A stretch of DNA of 20,622 nt, from the NCBI GenBank assembly GCA_964370475.1, contig CAYJJI010000017.1, positions 1 through 20,622 on the forward strand, written 5' to 3'. This document shows, piece by piece, positions 15,064 through 20,622 of this stretch (positions are counted from its first letter, which is position 1; each line of letters opens with the position of its first letter). The notes under the pieces were generated by a model that had not been told where the DNA came from, searched no databases, and saw only the letters and a list, made by a program, of their open reading frames with translations. Origin of the DNA: CAYJCL01 sp964370475. GTDB lineage: Bacteria; Bacillota_I; Bacilli_A; RF39; UBA660. The translations under genes and the position numbers were made by a program.

Positions 15064-16281
15064 GTGGCACAAATAAACGTTAAAGAATTAAATGATTATT
15101 TTAAATCTAAAAAAACTGGTTCAATGGAATTATTTTTTAAATACAAAAATGAAGAGTACGCTTTAACGTTGTATTTAGAAAAAGAAAAAGTATCTTTTCA
15201 AAAAATAAGTAAAGAGAATACCGATAAAGAAAAATATTATTACAACATTAATGATTTATTAAATGAAGAATATATTAATAAAGAAAAACTTATAGATATT
15301 TTTGATAAGTTCAATTTTTATGAAGAGTATAGTATAGAAGAAATTAAAAAAAATATTATTTCAAAAAAAGTGTATAGTTTATCAGGAAACATGTTAGATG
15401 GAATTAATGTATTTATAAATAACAAAAAAGCTGTATATAAATACAAACTTAATGAAAATAAAATAACCTTACAATTGAAAAATTATGTAGGTTTTAAAAA
15501 TTTAGAAGTAGTTTACGATGAAAATATATATCTTCATTTAAATAATGGCATAAATAATAATTATATCGATCCATGGAAATTTACTGTCGACTTAAAAAAA
15601 GAAATTAAAAAAATTATAATTATTGAATTTGAAATAAACTATAAATATTTTGTAAAAACAGTTTTCAAGTATATAAATAAATTTTTAGATAAAGATAATT
15701 TACTTTTAGAAATGAAACTGTTAAAAAATTTCAACATCTTTAATAATTATGCAGACGAAGTGGATAATCTCATATCTGAAATAGATTCTAAATCAATTAT
15801 AGATTTATTATTAGAAGAAAATAACGAATATGATAGAATATGCAAACTATTAATAAATAGTGAAATGTATAAAGAATTATATAATAAAATAGACTATAAA
15901 GATAAAATGTTAATTATAACTAATTATATTTCTTGTCCAAAACCTTTTGAAGTAAATCAAGAAGAATTTAATAAATTAGTAGAATCCGCAATTGAGTATA
16001 AAGTATCATTAGAATCTGTATGGAGACTCGCAATGTCTTATGATATGAGAAATTTAAACTATGATATAATTGATAGATTCTTTATAGATAAAAAAGATAT
16101 TTGGTATTTGGGTGAATATATAAGCGGAGTACAACAAATCAACACAGAAAATATAATAAATCTAATAATTAATACCAAAGATATTGAATATATAACTAAT
16201 ATACTTAATGATGAATGGGTTATAAATCATTTCAATAAAAATTGCATAGAAAAGTTAAAAAAGTATATAGAAAAAAGTTGA
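15064..16281 (+). CDS. Hypothetical protein (405 aa)
   Basis: Not recognised. A soluble 405-residue protein extremely rich in Lys, Asn, Ile and Glu. The N-terminal third looks beta-rich (GSMELFFKYKNEEYALTLYL), and the C-terminal two thirds look like a helical solenoid of short repeats, possibly a protein-binding scaffold. The start is GTG at 15064, with AGGAG (15051-15055) eight bases upstream; the ATG at 15056 is in another frame and quickly stops. The stop TGA is inside the terminator stem of R3. It is a single-gene unit between modules R2 and R3. Confidence 0.75.
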   Translation: MAQINVKELNDYFKSKKTGSMELFFKYKNEEYALTLYLEKEKVSFQKISKENTDKEKYYYNINDLLNEEYINKEKLIDIFDKFNFYEEYSIEEIKKNIISKKVYSLSGNMLDGINVFINNKKAVYKYKLNENKITLQLKNYVGFKNLEVVYDENIYLHLNNGINNNYIDPWKFTVDLKKEIKKIIIIEFEINYKYFVKTVFKYINKFLDKDNLLLEMKLLKNFNIFNNYADEVDNLISEIDSKSIIDLLLEENNEYDRICKLLINSEMYKELYNKIDYKDKMLIITNYISCPKPFEVNQEEFNKLVESAIEYKVSLESVWRLAMSYDMRNLNYDIIDRFFIDKKDIWYLGEYISGVQQINTENIINLIINTKDIEYITNILNDEWVINHFNKNCIEKLKKYIEKS

Positions 16282-16307
16282 TAGGCATTAAATACATCAA
16301 CTTTTTT
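16271..16307 (+). repeat. Degenerate repeat module R3, terminator part
   Basis: AAAAAAGTTGAT (16271-16282) pairs with ATCAACTTTTTT (16296-16307). The following CTTAACTTCCT...GAAATAATTAGTAG (about 16330-16358) recalls the palindrome and TTTAAATAG block of the other modules but is heavily altered. Confidence 0.65.
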
Positions 16308-16363
16308 ATTCGAAATTATTGTATAACAACTTAACTTCCTAATTGAAATAATTAGTAGAAAAA

Positions 16364-16392
16364 TTGACTTTTTAAAAGTTATTAAATATAAT
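16364..16392 (+). promoter_or_regulatory. Promoter for the 296-aa gene
   Basis: TTGACT (16364-16369), a 17-base spacer and TATAAT (16387-16392). Unlike the other array genes, this one has a proper -35 and no extended -10, in keeping with its degenerate upstream module. Confidence 0.7.
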
Positions 16393-16422
16393 ACACTTTA
16401 TATAAAAAGGGAGAAAAACTAT

Positions 16423-17313
16423 ATGAATAATTTATTTAATAGAGCTTTCATAACTGTAGATACAGCTAATTTGAAAAAAGAATTGGAAATTCCGATTCAA
16501 AGACCCAGAGGAATTTCTTTTAAACCTCGTAAAGGATTATGGGCAACCACTTATATTGGTGAAGATGGTAATATATGTGACTGGTTAAATTATATACAAA
16601 AATATCATAGAAATATGATGTTTAATAAAGCTTGTATCTTCACTTTAAAAAAAGATGCAAATATATATACTATAGACAATGTTGATTCAGTTATACAAGC
16701 TAGCATAAAATATCCTTCATTACATCATAAATTATTGCAATGTAATTCTTCTTTTAAACGCTCATTACCTAATAAGTTACCAATTAATTATGAAGCACTA
16801 CTTGATGAATATGATGGTGTTTACATAAATTTAGAAAATTTACCACATCAAATGTTAATTGAAGATGGTGAATTTAATAGGTTTGATGTTAATTCCTTAA
16901 TTATCTCAAATATAGATAGTATTGAACATTATCAAAGCTTGGCGTTATCAAAGGATGAAAACAATTTATATTCTATTTCTAGTATAAGTGAACACAAGCA
17001 TATTTCTTCATTAAACCCATTGTTTCTGTCAATTTTAGAAGAACTTAAAAATAAAGTTCAATTAGAAATAGAAAATAATCAATATTATCAATTACAAGAA
17101 AATTATGAAGACTGTTATAGAGAACTTGATGATTTAATTCATAGAGCAATCAATCGTATTTATTATCAATATGAAAGTGATTTTCATCAATTGAACTATG
17201 AATTAATGTGTAATGGATTTTACCCAATACAAGTTGTTATGTCACAAATAGTATTATCTGAACAACTAAGAAAAGGGGACCAAACTTACTTTAGAAGATA
17301 TTTAAATAAATGA
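16423..17313 (+). CDS. Hypothetical protein with GLW/YDG motifs, possibly ADP-ribosyltransferase-like fold
   Basis: A 296-residue soluble protein. The segments KPRKGLWATTY, a Trp-containing DWLNYIQKY, FTLKKDANIYTIDN, LLDEYDGVYINLEN and FDVNSLIISNIDSIEHY occur in an order I associate with a family of uncharacterised Firmicute/phage proteins (GLW ... YDG ... WDVES) suspected of an ADP-ribosyltransferase-like fold. This is recall of a pattern, not a demonstrated match. The C-terminal 100 residues are helical and rich in Gln and Tyr. GGGAG precedes the ATG. A single-gene unit between R3 and R4. If the fold is right, it could be a toxin or effector; that is inference. Confidence 0.6.
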   Translation: MNNLFNRAFITVDTANLKKELEIPIQRPRGISFKPRKGLWATTYIGEDGNICDWLNYIQKYHRNMMFNKACIFTLKKDANIYTIDNVDSVIQASIKYPSLHHKLLQCNSSFKRSLPNKLPINYEALLDEYDGVYINLENLPHQMLIEDGEFNRFDVNSLIISNIDSIEHYQSLALSKDENNLYSISSISEHKHISSLNPLFLSILEELKNKVQLEIENNQYYQLQENYEDCYRELDDLIHRAINRIYYQYESDFHQLNYELMCNGFYPIQVVMSQIVLSEQLRKGDQTYFRRYLNK

Positions 17314-17316
17314 ATT

Positions 17317-17445
17317 AAAAAGTTGATAGAAATTTAATCTATCAACTTTTATTATCTTAATAGGCGGTTTTAGTTGAAGTGGTTAACTTCATTTAAATAG
17401 CGTATAACTAAAATATTTTAAACCTTTAATAGGTTGTGATATAAT
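17317..17445 (+). repeat. Intergenic repeat module R4
   Basis: Terminator stem AAAAAGTTGATAG (17317-17329)/CTATCAACTTTT (17339-17350), palindrome GAAGTGGTTAACTTC (17376-17390), ATTTAAATAG block (17391-17400), and extended -10 TGATATAAT (17437-17445). The total is 129 bp, the same as R6. Confidence 0.9.
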
Positions 17446-17492
17446 TTAACTGTATTAAAAATAAAAGTAAAAAAATTAATAGGAGATAAATA

Positions 17493-18449
17493 ATGAAAAA
17501 CAAAGAATATTTTTTTAAAATAATAATAAATTATTTAAATAAAAACAAAAAAATTAGAGTTAACAGATTTATTCAAAGTTTATATGATCAATATGGATAT
17601 GGTTATGACGAAATAAGCGATGCTAATTTATTGATGAGTTTACAAGGCTATAATATGAATTTAGAAATTCCTCTCTTAGCTACTGGGCAAAATGGTTATT
17701 TTAATGACCAAATAGAAAAAAATGGACTAACATCACAAACTTTAGATGAACAGGACTTAGAAGATGCAAAATTTATAGCAGAAAGTTTTGGGAAAAATAC
17801 AAATTATGGAAACAACAATGTTCCAATAAACTATATTACAATGCTCGGGTCTACTGAATTTAATTATGCTTCACAATCTTTTCCAGCAGGAATTTTGGAA
17901 GATGTTTTTCAGTGTAGTCCTAATCGAGATTTCCCTATACAATTGATTTTGGGTGAAAGAGAACAAGATTTTTATTTAAGATTGTTACATTTCCAAATGA
18001 AAAACATTGAAACTTTTGATACAAATAAAGAAATAGAAGTAATTAATAGAGCCAGAAGATTATTAGAAAATTTTTGTAAAAATAAAAACAGAGTATATAT
18101 AATTGGATTGGATGATGTTTTGAATTGCAAAGCTGCTGCTGGAGATGTTCTTGGTCTTAGAGATGGCAGTTTATCAAATGAAGAAGCGATAAACAAAATA
18201 GAATCTTTAGATACTTTTGAACAATTATTAAATAGTTTTAATATAGATTCAACAAACATGTTTCATGATCAAAATCTAAACGGAGAATATGGAATTTCTG
18301 TATATAGTCCAATACCTAGGAATAAATTAAGTTATATCGAAGTAGAAAGATCTTATATTTTATTGCAAAAGAGAGCCTTCGATTTAGGTTACAAGATTGG
18401 TGATGAAATATTAATACATGAAAAATCACAAGAACAACACATTAAATAA
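17493..18449 (+). CDS. Hypothetical protein (318 aa)
   Basis: Not firmly recognised. A soluble protein with an N-terminal helical, basic region and a conserved-looking core: TGQNGYFNDQIEKNGL, TMLGSTEFNYASQSFPAGILEDVF and RVYIIGLDDVLNCKAAAGD. The QIEKNGL and FNYASQSFPAGIL stretches recall ADP-ribosyltransferase-like proteins, where a similar N-GL helix and a YAxxxP segment occur, but no catalytic triad can be assigned. AGGAG precedes the ATG. It has a long leader (about 48 bases from the -10) and is a single-gene unit between R4 and R5. The neighbouring 296-residue protein may be functionally similar; this is a weak inference. Confidence 0.65.
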   Translation: MKNKEYFFKIIINYLNKNKKIRVNRFIQSLYDQYGYGYDEISDANLLMSLQGYNMNLEIPLLATGQNGYFNDQIEKNGLTSQTLDEQDLEDAKFIAESFGKNTNYGNNNVPINYITMLGSTEFNYASQSFPAGILEDVFQCSPNRDFPIQLILGEREQDFYLRLLHFQMKNIETFDTNKEIEVINRARRLLENFCKNKNRVYIIGLDDVLNCKAAAGDVLGLRDGSLSNEEAINKIESLDTFEQLLNSFNIDSTNMFHDQNLNGEYGISVYSPIPRNKLSYIEVERSYILLQKRAFDLGYKIGDEILIHEKSQEQHIK

Positions 18450-18575
18450 AAAAGTTGATAGAATCTAATCTATCAACTTTTATTTTCCTAATGAACAGTT
18501 TTAGTAGAAGTTGTTAACTCATTTAAATAGAGTATAACTCTAACATTTTATAAATGCAATATAATTTGTTAATCA
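18448..18575 (+). repeat. Intergenic repeat module R5
   Basis: Terminator stem AAAAAAGTTGATAG (18448-18461)/CTATCAACTTTT (18470-18481), palindrome GAAGTTGTTAACTC (18507-18520), hairpin AGAGT-ATA-ACTCT (18529-18541), then the conserved tail to the position of the -10. There the box is damaged (TGTTAATC). A replacement promoter lies farther right at 18624. Confidence 0.9.
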
Positions 18576-18623
18576 ATTTATAAAGTAAAGTATAATTCTG
18601 ATTTTGATTAAATCAATGATGTA

Positions 18624-18632
18624 TGATACAAT
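18624..18632 (+). promoter_or_regulatory. Extended -10 promoter (TGATACAAT)
   Basis: TGA at 18624-18626 and TACAAT at 18627-18632, 22 bases before the ATG at 18654. It seems to replace the decayed -10 of module R5. Confidence 0.5.
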
Positions 18633-18653
18633 AACACTTAGGTGAATGTACTG

Positions 18654-19271
18654 ATGAATGAACAAATGTATAAAAATTTTGTCTATTGTTGTAATAGTGT
18701 AGCTATACAATTACACTTTGACAATAGTAATGATGGATATATCAATAATTTATTAGCTTTTGAAAATCATGATGGAACTTTTATAGATACAATTACTAAA
18801 AATAATAATATTATTAAAGGAACGCACTATGGTGTTTGTTTCACTATGGCTTGTTATATATTTAATTTGCTTACTGAGATGGGAGCTGAAGAATATTATT
18901 TAATGTCTTCTTCTAATGGTAGAGAACCAAATACGGTTGTTTTATATAAATATGATAATGAATATAAGATATGTGATTTAGGTAGAGGAGTTGTATTTTT
19001 CGAACGAAAAATTAATGATTTATTTGAAGGTTTAATTTCAAATGTAGTAGATATAAGTGATATGCAAAGTTTAAATGATTTAAAAACAGAAATAGGAAAT
19101 CAAAAATTTTATGATATATCGGTTGACGAGTATATAAAAATATATCCTAAAATAACTTGTGATGTTATATTACATAGTGGTAACGAAGATAAGCCATTTT
19201 TTGAAATTCCAAGAGTAAATATAGAAGAGTTTATACAAAATAAATTAAACAGTTCTAAAAGTGTTAAATAA
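18654..19271 (+). CDS. Hypothetical protein, possibly transglutaminase/cysteine-protease-like fold
   Basis: A 205-residue soluble protein. The pattern THYGVCFTMACYIFNLLTEMGAEEYYLM, then NTVVLYKYDNEYKICDLGRG, resembles transglutaminase-like or papain-like proteins, where a Cys heads a helix and is followed by a strand with His and then an Asp. Here Cys (GVC) and Asp (CDLGRG) are present, but the expected His on the strand reads Asn/Thr (PNTVV), so it may be inactive or use another residue. The fold call is tentative. The start is taken at the ATG 18654 because AGGTGA (18640-18645) is the RBS and covers the upstream in-frame GTG at 18642. A single-gene unit between R5 and R6. Confidence 0.65.
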   Translation: MNEQMYKNFVYCCNSVAIQLHFDNSNDGYINNLLAFENHDGTFIDTITKNNNIIKGTHYGVCFTMACYIFNLLTEMGAEEYYLMSSSNGREPNTVVLYKYDNEYKICDLGRGVVFFERKINDLFEGLISNVVDISDMQSLNDLKTEIGNQKFYDISVDEYIKIYPKITCDVILHSGNEDKPFFEIPRVNIEEFIQNKLNSSKSVK

Positions 19272-19288
19272 TTTAAGAAGAATAAACT

Positions 19289-19316
19289 TTGACACATTAT
19301 AACAATTATATATAAT
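19289..19316 (+). promoter_or_regulatory. Consensus promoter pointing into module R6
   Basis: TTGACA (19289-19294), a 16-base spacer and TATAAT (19311-19316). Transcription would begin at about 19323, inside the terminator hairpin of R6, with no ORF directly downstream. It may be a chance match in AT-rich DNA or drive a short RNA from the module. Confidence 0.4.
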
Positions 19317-19445
19317 AAAAAAGTTGATAGAAATTAATCTATCAACTTTTATTTTTTTAATGGGGCAATTTTACTTGAAGTTGCTAACTTCCTTTAAATA
19401 GAGTATACCCGAATATTTCGTAAATGCAAGAAAATTTGATATAAT
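19317..19445 (+). repeat. Intergenic repeat module R6
   Basis: Terminator stem AAAAAAGTTGATAG (19317-19330)/CTATCAACTTTT (19339-19350), GGGGCA block, palindrome GAAGTTGCTAACTTC (19377-19391), TTTAAATAGAGTATA block, and extended -10 TGATATAAT (19437-19445). The length is 129 bp. The third small hairpin is altered (GTATACCCGAATATTTCG). Confidence 0.9.
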
Positions 19446-19462
19446 TAATACGGGTGAAGAAT

Positions 19463-20008
19463 ATGGAAACACTTTATACTAGCAGACTAATATTAAAAAA
19501 AGGTAATTTAGATGATTATAAAAAAGTCTTTGAATACGACTTTAAAAAATTAATGAATGTTGATAATGTATTTGAATATGTAAAAAAAGATGACGATATT
19601 AGCGTTAAACAGTTAGAAATTATGGTTAATAGACCAGAAGAAAAAGATTATTATGAATATATAATATATCTAAAAGATACAAACGAACCAATTGGTCATA
19701 TTATTGCAGATAGAAAAAATAAAGAATATAATGCATTAGAACTAGGCTATGATTTACACCCTGATTATTGGAATAATGGATATATGACAGAGGCAACTGT
19801 TAAATTTATTAACTTTTTATTTTCAAGAGGTTATGATAATGTTTTAAGTGGATATGCAAAAGGTAATTTTAAATCCAAAGGATTACTAGAAAAACTAGGA
19901 TTTAAAGAATTTGAAGAGGGAATAATGTATGTATCACCAACAAAAACTGTTCCACAGTATCATTGTATATTAAGTAAAGATATTTTTATGAAGACTATTA
20001 TTATGTAG
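19463..20008 (+). CDS. GNAT-family N-acetyltransferase (RimJ/RimL-like), probably frameshifted at its 3' end
   Basis: 181 residues as read. A GNAT domain transferring an acetyl group from acetyl-CoA to an amine: RLILKKGNLDDYKKVFEY at the start, NEPIGHIIADRK, the core ELGYDLHPDYWNNGYMTEAT, and the helix GNFKSKGLLEKLGFKEFEEG are typical of the RimJ/RimL type. GGGTGA (19452-19457) sets the ATG at 19463; the GTG at 19454 lies inside that RBS. The last residues (DIFMKTIIM) look out of frame. Adding one T to the five-T run at 19983-19987 gives DIFYEDYYYVGKW and continues straight into the next ORF. The acetyl acceptor is unknown. Confidence 0.85.
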   Translation: METLYTSRLILKKGNLDDYKKVFEYDFKKLMNVDNVFEYVKKDDDISVKQLEIMVNRPEEKDYYEYIIYLKDTNEPIGHIIADRKNKEYNALELGYDLHPDYWNNGYMTEATVKFINFLFSRGYDNVLSGYAKGNFKSKGLLEKLGFKEFEEGIMYVSPTKTVPQYHCILSKDIFMKTIIM

Positions 20009-20514
20009 GTAAATGGTCAAGAGAAGTAGAAAACTTTATGTATTCATTTTGTGAAATATATCCAATTGAAGATGGAGAAGTACCAGAATATATTTTTATG
20101 GATGATAAAGTAAACAGAGCATTTAAATTATGTGAAAAAACAAACGAAAATGTTATTAGAATAGCTATATATAATGTGAAAGGTGAAGTTGTATATGAAA
20201 AAAAGTATGTGGTATATACAAATGAAAATATAAATTCTGAAATTACTGAAAAATTATATAGATTATGTGTTGATAACTATGATAGAATAACTCCAAGTGA
20301 CAAATATAGGGATAAGGTATTAAAATTACTAAAAAAAGATTTAGAAAATTTTGAATGTATTGTAGCAATATATGAGGATGATAATTTAATAGGATATTCA
20401 GCAGGTAATGGATACCTTGAACAGATTTGTGTTGTAAAAAAATATGATAATAGAAAGTTAAAAAAAGTATTGATTGATTATATATCGGAAAATAAATTTT
20501 TAAAAATAAAATAA
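20009..20514 (+). pseudogene. C-terminal domain of the GNAT gene, out of frame
   Basis: The frame of this segment is open upstream of its first ATG (20038) through YEDYYYVGKWSREVENF, overlapping the end of the GNAT ORF, and that ATG has no convincing RBS. Together with the GNAT part it would make a protein of about 350 residues with a second, unrecognised domain (EIYPIEDGEVPEYIFMDDKVNRAF, then a region with IVAIYEDDNLIGYSAGNGYLEQICV that itself recalls a GNAT strand pattern). It could still be translated separately from 20038 (158 residues). A stop is at 20512. I prefer a broken or sequencing-damaged single gene. Confidence 0.55.
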
Positions 20515-20526
20515 TAAACGAGAAAT

Positions 20527-20622
20527 AAAAAAGTTGATAGAAACTAATCTATCAACTTTTATTTTCCTAATGGGGCAGTTTTAGTTGAAGTTGCTAACTT
20601 CCTTTGAATAGAGTATAACTCA
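20527..20622 (+). repeat. Intergenic repeat module R7, cut by the window end
   Basis: Terminator stem AAAAAAGTTGATAG (20527-20540)/CTATCAACTTTT (20549-20560), GGGGCA block (20572-20577), palindrome GAAGTTGCTAACTTC (20587-20601), then CTTTGAATAGAGTATAACTC. Nearly identical to R5 and R6 over the visible 96 bases, which implies that the array continues to the right. Confidence 0.9.

Noticed and set aside
19979..19990. Programmed -1 frameshift in the GNAT gene
   Set aside because: The zero-frame codons ATT TTT do not make a standard X XXY YYZ slippery site; a lost T explains the break more simply.
13401..20622. Classical integron with attC sites
   Set aside because: The palindromes do not contain RYYYAAC/GTTRRRY core sites in the right arrangement and no IntI-type integrase is seen.
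13401..20622. CRISPR array
   Set aside because: The repeats are about 128 bp and separated by whole genes of 0.6-1.2 kb, not by short spacers.

Overview
The window is a very AT-rich, densely packed stretch of bacterial chromosome. TGG encodes Trp and TGA works as a normal stop, for example at the ends of the SPFH gene and of the minus-strand HD gene, so this is the standard bacterial code and not the Mycoplasma code. An anaerobic class III ribonucleotide reductase, AGGAGG-type ribosome binding sites, short operons and extended -10 promoters (TGnTATAAT) suggest an anaerobic, low-GC Firmicute. A gut Bacilli lineage close to Mollicutes (RF39 or Erysipelotrichales-like) fits, but that placement is inference.

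Left half (1-13,417): mostly recognisable chromosomal genes. The order is the 3' part of nrdD followed by a separate small ORF carrying the glycyl-radical domain, an RluA-type pseudouridine synthase, a slipin/SPFH membrane protein overlapping an HD hydrolase, a membrane-anchored zinc-ribbon protein, tRNA-Asn (minus), and a stand-alone Clp-type AAA+ module. These are followed by a PAP2 phosphatase (minus), an ABC exporter half-transporter, an 854-residue secreted protein with a C-terminal formylglycine-generating-enzyme/C-type-lectin-like domain, a second HD hydrolase (minus), a 5'(3')-deoxyribonucleotidase-like HAD protein, and an unknown protein.

Right half (13,400-20,622): an accessory region built as an array. 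Single genes of unrelated and mostly unrecognised type alternate with near-copies of one intergenic module of about 126-129 bp. The module runs from a terminator hairpin (GTTGATAG...CTATCAAC) through a GAAGTT-nnn-AACTTC palindrome and a small AGAGT-ATA-ACTCT hairpin to an extended -10 promoter. Good copies start at 14914, 17317, 18448, 19317 and 20527 (cut by the window end), and degenerate or partial copies lie at 13401 and 16271. The array also holds at least two decayed genes, one of them an HD-domain remnant, and a GNAT gene that appears broken by one missing T.

The two observations most worth following are the split NrdD, with its glycyl-radical domain as an independently initiated 59-residue protein, and the module-plus-single-gene array, which looks like a cassette-type gene collection or a regulon sharing one duplicated intergenic element. 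No recombinase, reverse transcriptase, transposase or CRISPR array is visible here.
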